Assembly (NCBI RefSeq): GCF_023635005.1
Contig: NZ_JAMLJM010000008.1
Location: 49,326-113,325 of the forward strand
DNA from: Flavobacterium luminosum
Lineage (GTDB): Bacteria; Bacteroidota; Bacteroidia; Flavobacteriales; Flavobacteriaceae
Direction of reading: 5' to 3'
Length of the DNA stretch: 64,000 nucleotides
How positions within the stretch are numbered: position 1 is the first letter of the stretch; every line of letters begins with the position of its first letter. Shown here one piece after another: positions 28,379-36,144 of the stretch. The notes below the pieces were generated by a model, which did not search any database, had not been told where the DNA came from, and saw only the letters and a list, made by a program, of their open reading frames with translations. Position numbers and translations under genes: made by a program.

Positions 28379-28936
28379 ATGAATTGGAATAATCCTGATG
28401 CTTATCCCGGAGAAACTGAAGAAGAATATGAAATTCGGAAAAGAGGTGAAAGCCAAGCTGCCACCGGATTAATGTCTGGGATAATAAAGTTTTTTCTTTT
28501 CGGCTTAAAAATAGCGGCTATTTTCGGCGTGTTCTTTTACGCCGGGTTTTTGCTGTCGCAAAAATTGTGGGGCAAAGAAACTGATAACTTTAAGATTTGG
28601 GCATTCTCCCTATTATTTGCCTACCTCATCTTCTGCATCGTTTATTTTTTGAAAGGAACTATTATAGGATTACGGAGAAAGAACCAGAGGCTATGGATAT
28701 TACCGTGGGCTATCTGTGTTTTATTATGCTGCATTGTTCCTGCATTCATTATAAAATCAATAGTAGCTGGTATGTTCAGCGTGACAGAACGAGATAGTAT
28801 ATGGTGTATCGGGCTAAGCTGGGGAGCGTTTGTACTTTCCGCATTATACATCTACGGTATTTATCAATTCAAAACACCTACTGCACCTAAGATTTTGCAT
28901 TGGAGCTATGCGTTGGGGCTGAAAGTTTCTACATAA
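28379..28936 (+). CDS. Unknown polytopic membrane protein inserted in the mob region
   Basis: A 185-residue protein with a polar N-terminus (NPDAYPGETEEEYEIRKRGE) and four or five hydrophobic helices (IIKFFLFGLKIAAIFGVFF, WAFSLLFAYLIFCIVYFL, ILPWAICVLLCCIVPAFI, SWGAFVLSALYIYGI). It is the only plus-strand gene between mobC and mobB. No homologous family comes to mind. Its placement suggests a later insertion; entry exclusion or phage/plasmid exclusion are guesses. The start ATG follows AGAGGAATGCT, a fair ribosome-binding context. Confidence 0.6.
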   Translation: MNWNNPDAYPGETEEEYEIRKRGESQAATGLMSGIIKFFLFGLKIAAIFGVFFYAGFLLSQKLWGKETDNFKIWAFSLLFAYLIFCIVYFLKGTIIGLRRKNQRLWILPWAICVLLCCIVPAFIIKSIVAGMFSVTERDSIWCIGLSWGAFVLSALYIYGIYQFKTPTAPKILHWSYALGLKVST

Positions 28937-28954
28937 TAGGCAAAGAAAAACCTG

Positions 28955-30241
28955 TTACTGACCTCGTTTGCGCTTCCTTTTCTTTTTCATTCTATTGGCA
29001 AAATCCTGTTCCTCGTAATCCTCGCCCTGTGCTTCGGGAATGAGCAAACCGCCCAACGCTTCAACCAACCCGTCTTCATTTTTATCGGTAGTAACAAAAT
29101 CAAACAAATGGTGGGGTTCTTCCGCAGGAAGATCTGCATCATTTGTCCTTGCTATTTTCGGTATTAGCTTATCAGGCTCTTTTATCTCCGGCTTAATGTT
29201 GTTATTCCAGTAATCATTAAAGGTATTGGCAGAAAGCTCTGTTGCTAAACGTGAACCGTTCCAAACCGTTTTGGAATTGTGGTCAATAAAAGTGATACCG
29301 TAAATACGTCCTGTATCATTCCGGCGCACTACTATGTTAATGCCCTGTTCTCCTAACTGCTTTTTAAATGCCTGTTCATCGCTTGTGGTTTTCAGGGCTA
29401 TGGTAACGGCAGATTTTAGGGTCTGCTTGGTAGGATTGTCTTTCAATGCCGTTTTGCATTTCGCAAAATGCAATTCCAAAGCCGGAAGCCCTGCGCTCTT
29501 GCCAAACAAGGAAGCCTTGAACGGATGCCCGGCTCTTTCGCCTTTTTCATTCAACGGAATATATAATAAGCCCTGCTGCATTTTTCCTTGTAATTCGCCC
29601 TCTATTTTCTCGGTGGTAATATTGAACAGGGAAAGCAGGGCATTGTATTCGCCCAAAGTTTGGTATTGGTAGTAGTTCGGCAGGTGGCGAACGACCGAAG
29701 CTATTTGGCTTTTTACATCGCCCGCCCGATAATCTACCGGACGGAAAACCTTATCAGTCTGGTTACGTTCTTTGTCCGTAGCCGGTATTAAATGATATTG
29801 TTTTTCCAGTTCCCGGCATACATTCATCGACCGCATTTTCTCAAATTTGTCCGAAATCTTTTTGCCCTGCTCGTCCACACATACCGATACGATGTGAATG
29901 TGGCTGCGGTCAATATCAGTATGCTTGAATACAATAAAAGGCTGCTCGCCGTAACCCATTTCCCGCATATACTGCTGTGCCATTTCCCGAAATTTATCAT
30001 CATTTACGATGTCTTTCGGGTCGGGATTGAGCGAAATATGCAGCGTATGTTTCTCGGTATTGCGGTTGGCTATCAGATAAGGAGCGAAAGATTGGGCTAA
30101 TTGCGCAACCGTATATTGACCGCTTGCGGTTTCAATCATCTTATTGGCAAACAGAATTTGTCCGTTTTCTTTTTCAATTTTCAGGTTATTGTATGCCAAT
30201 GCACCATATAAATTTCCGCTCCTACCGATTTTTGCTATCAC
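28955..30241 (-). CDS. mobB: Relaxase MobB
   Basis: The relaxase nicks oriT and pilots the DNA strand into the recipient. In the 428-residue protein the first 130 residues hold the nuclease domain: the metal-binding histidine motif DRSHIHIVSV near residue 110, an upstream HTLHISLNP strand, and YNNLKIEKENG near the N-terminus carrying a candidate catalytic tyrosine. The C-terminal half is alpha/beta with a very basic end (KKKRKRKRGQ), typical of DNA handling. It overlaps mobA by four bases (30238-30241), so the two are coupled. Confidence 0.9.
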   Translation of the reverse strand: MIAKIGRSGNLYGALAYNNLKIEKENGQILFANKMIETASGQYTVAQLAQSFAPYLIANRNTEKHTLHISLNPDPKDIVNDDKFREMAQQYMREMGYGEQPFIVFKHTDIDRSHIHIVSVCVDEQGKKISDKFEKMRSMNVCRELEKQYHLIPATDKERNQTDKVFRPVDYRAGDVKSQIASVVRHLPNYYQYQTLGEYNALLSLFNITTEKIEGELQGKMQQGLLYIPLNEKGERAGHPFKASLFGKSAGLPALELHFAKCKTALKDNPTKQTLKSAVTIALKTTSDEQAFKKQLGEQGINIVVRRNDTGRIYGITFIDHNSKTVWNGSRLATELSANTFNDYWNNNIKPEIKEPDKLIPKIARTNDADLPAEEPHHLFDFVTTDKNEDGLVEALGGLLIPEAQGEDYEEQDFANRMKKKRKRKRGQ

Positions 30242-30684
30242 TTTTTAGAATGGTTTTTGAGGTATTTTGCTTCAAATTCTTCGGTCAGTTCAATGATTTT
30301 TCTACATAACATCGCCATTTCAGCCGTCTGTTTTTCCAGCTTAAAGAGGTAAGCCGATGCTTTTTTCTGTGAAAAATTCTTGTAAAGCAGCTTAATAATC
30401 TGGTTGTAATTCACGCCAACGTTGCGGAACTGGCTGTGAAAAGAGGTCAGCCGCATATAAAAATCAACCGTTCCTTTGTCAATCTGAATGGTCTTTATCG
30501 TCTTGTCAAAGATGCGGGATTTGATAAAGTGTGCCTTTACATCCATATTCGACTGGTCAAACAGGGCAAGAAACTTGGCGTTTTCCTCTTCGTTAAGAGA
30601 AAGCGAATACCTGAATATCGCTGGGTCTGTTTTAAGTGGACGACCAATGGGTTTTCTCACTTGTCTTTTGTTGTTCTCGTTCAT
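30238..30684 (-). CDS. mobA: Mobilisation accessory protein MobA
   Basis: A 148-residue basic protein that helps the relaxase bind oriT. The start reads RKPIGRPLKTDPAIFRYSLSLNEEE, giving a ribbon-helix-helix-like beginning (strand FRYSLSLNEEE, then helix ENAKFLALFDQS). The middle RNVGVNYNQIIKLLYKNFS matches the usual NVNQIA/K segment of the Bacteroidetes MobA/MbpA and MobC-relaxosome families, and the end is a coiled coil. It is the first gene of the mobA-mobB pair; the presumed oriT lies just upstream. Confidence 0.85.
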   Translation of the reverse strand: MNENNKRQVRKPIGRPLKTDPAIFRYSLSLNEEENAKFLALFDQSNMDVKAHFIKSRIFDKTIKTIQIDKGTVDFYMRLTSFHSQFRNVGVNYNQIIKLLYKNFSQKKASAYLFKLEKQTAEMAMLCRKIIELTEEFEAKYLKNHSKK

Positions 30685-30699
30685 AATAAATCCATTTTT

Positions 30700-30900
30700 A
30701 ACCTATACAAAACCCTGACTTCGGAAGGTGTTTTCCAGCCCCCTGCAAGGGCAAGTTGTTCTGCATCGGAAAATACTTTTGAGATGCTGAGAACACAACT
30801 TGCCGTGTTCTGTTGAACACAAAAATCCGCCCTGCGGGACGGATTGAATGTAACAGGGAAAAACGGCTCGATGCCGTTCCCCATTTTTTCCGATTTGTCA
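30700..30900. other. Candidate oriT region upstream of mobA
   Basis: Dense inverted repeats lie immediately upstream of mobA: GGCAAGTTGTTCT paired with AGAACACAACTTGCC (two extra bases), GTGTTC/GAACAC (30805-30810/30815-30820, loop 4), and a stem AATCCG-CCC / GGG-CGGATT (30824-30845). Origins of transfer of this relaxase group lie next to mobA and show such hairpins. A minus-strand frame of 84 codons crosses the region but looks incidental. The nick site is not identified. Confidence 0.45.
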
Positions 30901-31003
30901 AAATATGCTTGCATAAATCCGTTAATAAAAATCATTCTACAAAGTAACTACCTCTTATTAAGAGTATTGCAATGCGATACCCGGACAAATACTGCCTTTG
31001 AAC

Positions 31004-31017
31004 GCCAAACACTGCCA
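31004..31017 (+). repeat. Dispersed GCCAAACACTGCCA motif, copy 3
   Basis: An exact copy in the 721-base non-coding gap between mobA and traA, between the oriT candidate and the TACCTG cluster. Confidence 0.5.
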
Positions 31018-31088
31018 CAATGAAATAAGCACCTATCTATCTGCATTTCTTTGTACATAGAAACAGAGATAAGGGCGCAGATAAGTAT

Positions 31089-31316
31089 GCAGGTAACAAC
31101 ATAAGTACCTGATTAAAAAAGTAGCTAAGTGCAATTGTACGGAGATAGAAAAATACCTGCCGACATACCTGAACAGATAGTTGAGCAAGTAAAAATGCAG
31201 GTACGCATATCGGCAGATATGCAGATGCAAACCTGCATATCTGCATACAATCCTAAAGAAGTATTCAGGTACATCGCTAATGGAGCGCATACCTGCCTAA
31301 GTAATTACATACCTAT
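31089..31316. repeat. Cluster of TACCTG/CAGGTA repeats upstream of traA (parA-like)
   Basis: Eight copies of a 6-7-bp motif in both orientations: GCAGGTA 31089, TACCTGA 31106, TACCTGC 31154, TACCTGA 31166, GCAGGTA 31197, AACCTGC 31230, TCAGGTA 31265, TACCTGC 31290, plus a degenerate TACCTAT at 31310. They occupy the region just before a ParA-type gene whose downstream partner looks like a ribbon-helix-helix protein. This is the arrangement of a centromere/operator in type Ib partition loci; the function here is inferred. Confidence 0.6.
31213..31244. repeat. Perfect 12-bp inverted repeat within the TACCTG cluster
   Basis: GCAGATATGCAG (31213-31224) and CTGCATATCTGC (31233-31244) are exact reverse complements with an 8-base loop. 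It has no T run and lies 160 bases before traA, so it is more likely a protein-binding dyad or a cruciform site than a terminator. Confidence 0.6.
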
Positions 31317-31405
31317 ATGCCTATGTACAGGATGATATAGGTAGAAGCCTGCGGAGATACGGACATAAGTAATTGAGTATATAAATAAGTAAAAACAGTT
31401 GTAAT

Positions 31406-32173
31406 ATGAACGAAAAACAAAAACCAGTATTTATCGCCTTTTCATCCCAAAAAGGCGGTGTAGGTAAAAGCACCTTTACTACGCTTGTTGCAAGTACAAT
31501 GCACTACCGGTTAGGCTACAATGTTGCCGTATTCGATGCGGATTTTCCACAGCACAGCCTGATGAAAATGAAAGACCGTGATTTGAAAATGATAATGGAA
31601 AACGAGGCTTTGAAAAAGCTGGCGTACAAACAATTTACCACTATCAACAAAAAAGCCTATCCAATAATACAGCACAAGGCAAACAGCGTACTGGAAGAAG
31701 CCCACGAATTTGTAAGCAGCTCTTCAGTGCCACTTGATGTGGTATTCTTTGACCTGCCCGGAACGGTGAACACACCCGGCATCCTGAAAGCACTGGCAGG
31801 AATGCACCACATTTTTACGCCCATTACGGCAGACCGTGTGGTAATGGAAAGTACGCTCATTTTCACACAGCTTTTGCAGGACGTGATTATGAAGAAAGGA
31901 GAAACCGATATAAAAACCATTAACCTGTTTTGGAACCAAGTGGATGGAAGGGAAAGTACCCCGCTATACGGTATATATAATCAGCTTATCGAACAGTTAG
32001 GGTTAAGCCTGATGCAAAGCCAAATCAAAAACAGCACACGCTTCCGCAAGGAAAGCGAAGTAAACAGCAAAACCATATTTCGCTCAACCCTGATGCCGCC
32101 CGATGAGCGGCTGATGAAAGCCTGCCAGTTGGACGAGTTTATGAGCGAATTTTTAAAAATCATTCAATTATAG
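31406..32173 (+). CDS. traA: ParA-family ATPase, conjugal transfer protein TraA
   Basis: A 255-residue member of the ParA/MinD P-loop family. The deviant Walker A FSSQKGGVGKSTFTTL is near residue 10-25, switch I-type DADFPQHSL near 43, and Walker B-like VVFFDLPGTVNTPG near 110. Such ATPases place DNA or protein complexes in the cell; in CTnDOT-like elements it heads the tra operon as traA. The downstream gene starts four bases after its stop. The TACCTG repeat cluster lies directly upstream, which suggests self-regulation or a partition role together with the next gene. Confidence 0.92.
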   Translation: MNEKQKPVFIAFSSQKGGVGKSTFTTLVASTMHYRLGYNVAVFDADFPQHSLMKMKDRDLKMIMENEALKKLAYKQFTTINKKAYPIIQHKANSVLEEAHEFVSSSSVPLDVVFFDLPGTVNTPGILKALAGMHHIFTPITADRVVMESTLIFTQLLQDVIMKKGETDIKTINLFWNQVDGRESTPLYGIYNQLIEQLGLSLMQSQIKNSTRFRKESEVNSKTIFRSTLMPPDERLMKACQLDEFMSEFLKIIQL

Positions 32174-32177
32174 TCCT

Positions 32178-32612
32178 ATGGAGAAAGACAATAAGAAAAA
32201 AGTAACGCCCGATATTAACGAGGAGCTGATGATGAACCTGATGGTAGATGGTGTAAAAAAAGAGGGCTTACAGCTTCCGCCAGAAACCGCCGATGAACCG
32301 GAGCAGAAAGTAAGTGTGCGGGAAGAACCGACAAGGGAAAAGCCTGCGGTTAAAGAGAAGAGCAGGACCAAAAAGGCAACCGAAGCCGATTACGAAAGTA
32401 TCTTTTTCAAAAAGTCGGAAACCAATGCCCGTGATGGGAAAACGGTCTATATCCGACCAGAGTTTCACGAAAAGCTGACACGTATTATACAAGTAATTGG
32501 TGAAGACAAGATTAGTATTTACGCTTATTTGGATAACCTGTTGGATTATCACTTTCAGGAATTTGGCGAACAGATTACCAAGAGCTATAACGATAAGTAT
32601 AAACCCATTTAA
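32178..32612 (+). CDS. traB: DUF3408 protein (TraB-like), probable ribbon-helix-helix DNA-binding
   Basis: A 144-residue protein. The first 90 residues are charged and low in complexity (KPAVKEKSRTKKATEAD). The C-terminal 50 show a strand-helix-helix order, KTVYIRPEFHEKLTRIIQVI then KISIYAYLDNLLDYHFQEF, typical of ribbon-helix-helix proteins. I recognise it as DUF3408, which follows the ParA gene in Bacteroidetes conjugative elements. It may be the DNA-binding partner of TraA. The symbol traB follows CTnDOT order and is tentative. Confidence 0.8.
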   Translation: MEKDNKKKVTPDINEELMMNLMVDGVKKEGLQLPPETADEPEQKVSVREEPTREKPAVKEKSRTKKATEADYESIFFKKSETNARDGKTVYIRPEFHEKLTRIIQVIGEDKISIYAYLDNLLDYHFQEFGEQITKSYNDKYKPI

Positions 32613-32623
32613 TAATTGGAGCT

Positions 32624-33259
32624 ATGGAGATTGTAATTGTAATATGCCTGCTGATAGTCATTGCCTTGCTTTTGCAGGACAAGATTGTCATTAAGAAAAG
32701 GTCGGAGCAAAAGCCGACAAAGGGAAAAATCAATCCGCACCTTCCCGATATTATGGGGCAGCCTAAACCGAAATTAAGCCATTCAGTGCCAAACACTGCC
32801 AATGAAAGCCAAATAGAGGAAGTGGAGATAAACCTTGATAATTTAGACATTGAATATGACGAAAACGAAAACGTCAGCATTCAAATTCCGCAGGAAGAAC
32901 TGGACGAAGTTTTCAGCAATATACCTGATTTGGAAGATGAGGAAGAAGACTGGAACAGGTACGGAATACCCAATGGCGATGACGGTTTTGCCCAAGGGGT
33001 TACCTTCGAAGAACTAAGCTCCGTGGGGGTATTGCTCCAAAAAGAAAAATTGGAAACAGCCCAAAAGGAAACAGCGGTAGCCATAGTTCAGAAATTACAG
33101 GGAACCGAACTATTCAGCCTATTGGAAAATTCTGTGGCGGATGCTTCCCGAAAGATAGCCGAGCTTTTGGATAGTAGCCTTTCAACTGAAACAGAACCCG
33201 GTTCTTCCACCTTGCGGAAAAATGATTTGGGGAATTTTGACATTGGGGAGTTCTTATAG
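32624..33259 (+). CDS. traD: Conjugal transfer protein TraD-like, membrane-anchored acidic protein
   Basis: A 211-residue protein with a single N-terminal membrane helix (IVIVICLLIVIALLLQ), a basic stretch (KIVIKKRSEQKPTKGK), then an acidic cytosolic part (EEVEINLDNLDIEYDENEN, IPDLEDEEEDW). It occupies the traD position between the DUF3408 gene and traE. One exact copy of the dispersed GCCAAACACTGCCA motif falls inside the coding sequence (32788-32801). The tra series is interrupted after this gene by a 4-kb inverted cargo. The function is unknown. Confidence 0.7.
   Translation: MEIVIVICLLIVIALLLQDKIVIKKRSEQKPTKGKINPHLPDIMGQPKPKLSHSVPNTANESQIEEVEINLDNLDIEYDENENVSIQIPQEELDEVFSNIPDLEDEEEDWNRYGIPNGDDGFAQGVTFEELSSVGVLLQKEKLETAQKETAVAIVQKLQGTELFSLLENSVADASRKIAELLDSSLSTETEPGSSTLRKNDLGNFDIGEFL
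32788..32801 (+). repeat. Dispersed GCCAAACACTGCCA motif, copy 4
   Basis: An exact copy inside traD, coding for VPNTAN; the only copy inside a gene. Confidence 0.4.
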
Positions 33260-33275
33260 ACTTCCCTTTGTCTTT

Positions 33276-34088
33276 TTAAATTCCGTTTTCCGAGAACTCT
33301 TCAAACGCAGAATAGTTTTTTATTCCTTTAGACTTGTTCACTTTTCCCATAATTGTGCAATCAATCCGGCTTTTTAGATAGGATGCTAAATCATCAAAAT
33401 GCCGAACATCAATATAATTAATTCCTGATGCTTTATATCTTTTAGATAATGAAATAGTAAAAGCAGCCCAGTTGAATTTTTCTCCCTTTTTACTTAGTTC
33501 AATTTGTTTCCAATCGCCATATCTTTTTTTTAAATAATCAATATAGTTCTTCTTAGAAAGCTCTTTCCCCAATGCTCCGTCAGGTAATTCAATTTTTGCT
33601 TTTACAGGCTTGGATTTTTTTACAAACTTTGGAAAATACTTATGTAGCAAAGCCTCTGATTGTTCAATATGCTTTGTAACGGTGTCCCATCCCCAATAAT
33701 ATAAATGAAATGGAAGTTCCTTTTCTTTTCTGATTTGATTGAGGTATTCCTGTATTTGCACATCGTCACGGAAGGTAGAAACAAAAACAAATTTGTCGAA
33801 ATCAATAGCTAAGTCCCTCGATTTTTCTAAATCGGTGTTTATATCCTGAATTAGATTTTTCCTGATAGTTTCATCCTTTCTTCCAATGCTCTTCAATTTG
33901 CATTGAATAACCGTTTTGGTTTTAGTAGAAAAGACATCAATTCCTTTCTGATTTTGTCCTTTTACACCAAACGTCTGAAAGTCTGTATTCTCATATGACG
34001 AAGTATTCTCTACAAAATTGAATAAATCACAAGTAAGTTCCTCAAATAACCTTTCATCTTTTAAAGGAGGTAGTTGATAGTTCGCCAT
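33276..34088 (-). CDS. PD-(D/E)XK restriction-endonuclease-like protein
   Basis: A 270-residue protein. Residues 8-95 show an Mrr-like nuclease core: the helix LFEELTCDLFNFVE, then FGVKGQNQKGIDVFS (the catalytic Asp of GID) and TVIQCKLK (QxK motif, here QCK). The remainder includes DKFVFVSTF and a C-terminal region of unknown fold. Its start codon directly abuts the stop of the ATPase gene (34088/34089), so it belongs to the defence operon as its last gene. It may be the DNA-cleaving effector or an added nuclease component. It is convergent with traD. Confidence 0.72.
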   Translation of the reverse strand: MANYQLPPLKDERLFEELTCDLFNFVENTSSYENTDFQTFGVKGQNQKGIDVFSTKTKTVIQCKLKSIGRKDETIRKNLIQDINTDLEKSRDLAIDFDKFVFVSTFRDDVQIQEYLNQIRKEKELPFHLYYWGWDTVTKHIEQSEALLHKYFPKFVKKSKPVKAKIELPDGALGKELSKKNYIDYLKKRYGDWKQIELSKKGEKFNWAAFTISLSKRYKASGINYIDVRHFDDLASYLKSRIDCTIMGKVNKSKGIKNYSAFEEFSENGI

Positions 34089-35864
34089 CTAAAAAAATCG
34101 TTTAAAAATTGTTTCCTGTTCGGTATCTGAATATTCAGCAATCACTTGTTTTGACCAATCAAAATCAAACTTTCCAAACTTATTTTCATCGCCGTTTAAA
34201 TCAATTTCATCTTCATTGAAAGTAAGTATATATTGAAAGTTATGCAGCTCGTTCGATTTGTGGTACATATAGTTCAGGACATTGGATATTGTTTTGTATG
34301 ATATGGCGTGAAATACACCATCGTGTACAAGAAAATCAGGGATATTGCGTTTATCAATCCTGCTTTTTAAGAATACCATTAAATCATACGCTACAATTTT
34401 CAAACGTTCCTGTCCCAAAGCATCTGCTTTTGGAATTTCCAGACTTATTTTAAATGGCAACTGATTTCTTGGCGAAGTAGAGTTTAATGTGATATTAAAA
34501 TAAGAATTATCAAATTCTTCATCCAAATAGATAGCATTTTCAAGAATTTGCTGAAATAATAATCTCAACTCATCAAGATAGGTTTGTTGCTTATTTAGTT
34601 CACTAACAATATCTCTCTTTAATTCTGCAATGACAATATTGGAATTTCCTAATATTTCCTCTATTTCGTCAATTTCCCTTACAATTGAGGTGTTCCGTTC
34701 TAAAAGTGTTTTTTCATTCACTAATCTTTCGTAGGTACTCTCAATCCTGTCCAATGCACCTCTCTCTTTTAGCAATGAAAATAATTGGCTCCTGTTCTTT
34801 TCTAATTTTTCAAGCTGTGTTAAACTTTGGTCTATTGATGATTGTAATTTCTTTTCTTCTTCCAATAAATATTTATTTCTATTCGCCAGAAGTTGTTTTT
34901 TAAAGTCTATAACTTCATCTAAACTCTTTTTTACAAAGTTGCCAAATGTAGATACGGTTTCATTGTAGAGCTTACGAATTTTGTCCAGGTCGATAGATGT
35001 TACATCATTGTAAGAGGATTTGAGTTTTTCTAATTTACGGTTTGTATTATGATAGATGACAGATTGCTCGTTAATTTCAGATATAACCTGATTTAGCTTT
35101 TGCTCTATCTCTTTGTGATTAGCAAGAAAGTTGTACTCTTTCAGGCTATTCTCAAGTGCTACAATATCTTTTTCGATTTTTAGCCGCTCGGTTCTAAACT
35201 CCTGAATATCTTTCCCTGTATCTGCCTTAACCTTTTCTGATAATGATTTTACTGTATTATTGTATCTTTCATATTCAGAAGAAACTTCGTTATATTTTAA
35301 AAGTGTTTTAGTCGGGAGATTAAGCAAATAAAAATTATACAACGCCTTTTCTCTTGCATTGGCGTTATAAGAAACAAAATTTAAAGGGTCAACTCTCTGC
35401 TGACTTTGCAAGTCATCCTTAACAAAAAATTCCATCAACGTTCCATATCTTTTTCCCTCAAAGAATACTTCGTTGTTCTCTGTCGGAAAAAATATCCCTT
35501 CCAGCAATTTCGGCATTTCAGATTTTTCATATTCATCGAGAGCATCCGGTCGCTTCCCGAAAAATATTTTTTTTGTATCGGCAAAGCCCCTCTTGAGAAA
35601 ATATTTTTGTTCCTGTACTTCAATTTCTAAAGTAATCGTGTGTTCATCCTCACGTAAAAAGTCATACTTTTTTTGAGCAAATCTTTTTTCTGCTTTACCG
35701 CTTAGTAAGGTAAAATCAACAAGCCTGACCAACGTAGATTTGCCAATACCATTAATCCCTCGTGCTTCTTTATCCCCAGAGTATTTGCCCAATATGATGT
35801 TTATTCCATTGTGAAATGGAACAGCATCTATAAGGTTGGTTTCTGAATATATTCTAATTAACAT
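34089..35864 (-). CDS. SMC-like ABC ATPase with DUF2326 C-terminus (ABC-3C ATPase)
   Basis: A 591-residue ATPase. The Walker A GINGIGKSTLVRLVDF is near residue 40, followed by long coiled coils at about 195-440 (VSSEYERYNNTVKSLSEK, LEKLEKNRSQLFSLL). The C-terminal part carries FLVHDGVFHAISYKT and YILTFNEDEI, the D-loop/Walker B-like end seen in DUF2326 proteins. The architecture fits the ATPase subunit of ABC-three-component conflict systems, thought to sense invading DNA and activate an effector. It overlaps the middle-component gene by 11 bases. Recognition is by pattern; no search was run. Confidence 0.8.
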   Translation of the reverse strand: MLIRIYSETNLIDAVPFHNGINIILGKYSGDKEARGINGIGKSTLVRLVDFTLLSGKAEKRFAQKKYDFLREDEHTITLEIEVQEQKYFLKRGFADTKKIFFGKRPDALDEYEKSEMPKLLEGIFFPTENNEVFFEGKRYGTLMEFFVKDDLQSQQRVDPLNFVSYNANAREKALYNFYLLNLPTKTLLKYNEVSSEYERYNNTVKSLSEKVKADTGKDIQEFRTERLKIEKDIVALENSLKEYNFLANHKEIEQKLNQVISEINEQSVIYHNTNRKLEKLKSSYNDVTSIDLDKIRKLYNETVSTFGNFVKKSLDEVIDFKKQLLANRNKYLLEEEKKLQSSIDQSLTQLEKLEKNRSQLFSLLKERGALDRIESTYERLVNEKTLLERNTSIVREIDEIEEILGNSNIVIAELKRDIVSELNKQQTYLDELRLLFQQILENAIYLDEEFDNSYFNITLNSTSPRNQLPFKISLEIPKADALGQERLKIVAYDLMVFLKSRIDKRNIPDFLVHDGVFHAISYKTISNVLNYMYHKSNELHNFQYILTFNEDEIDLNGDENKFGKFDFDWSKQVIAEYSDTEQETIFKRFF

Positions 35865-36144
35865 TGTCGAATAAACTTGTTTGATTTTCTTCTTGGCTTT
35901 CTTTCTTTACCAATTTAATTTTATATCCTTTTTTCTCAATACTGCCAATTGTATGCAAAAAGGTTAAAGCATACAGAAAAAGGTCGGGTGTTCTATCTTT
36001 ATCCCTGTTTAAAAACTTATTCATTATATCATCCACGATGGTATATTTGTTTTTAAAAGGGGAATTGCCCATAATACTAATAATATCTGCTCCCAATACC
36101 ATAAGATTGGTTTTAAGATTGCTTTCTGGCTGCGGTAATATCAT
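35854..36144 (-). CDS. ABC-3C middle component (MC6-like), small helical protein
   Basis: A 96-residue protein, mostly helical (NLKTNLMVLGADIISIM, DIMNKFLNR, FLYALTFLHTIGSIEKKGYK). Size, position and the ending pattern (LxxLxTLGxIExxGxK) resemble the small middle components that join the ATPase and effector in ABC-3C systems; MC6 is my best guess. It overlaps both neighbours (four bases with the effector gene, 11 with the ATPase gene), which shows a translationally coupled operon. Confidence 0.7.
   Translation of the reverse strand: MILPQPESNLKTNLMVLGADIISIMGNSPFKNKYTIVDDIMNKFLNRDKDRTPDLFLYALTFLHTIGSIEKKGYKIKLVKKESQEENQTSLFDNVN

Noticed and set aside
30681..30935. Minus-strand frame of 84 codons overlapping the mobA start
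   Set aside because: It runs through the hairpin-rich oriT candidate, overlaps mobA, and looks like a by-product of conserved non-coding DNA.
31033..31335. Overlapping frames on both strands upstream of traA with repetitive translations
   Set aside because: Their repetitive composition comes from the TACCTG/CTGCATA repeats; no ribosome-binding context or family likeness.
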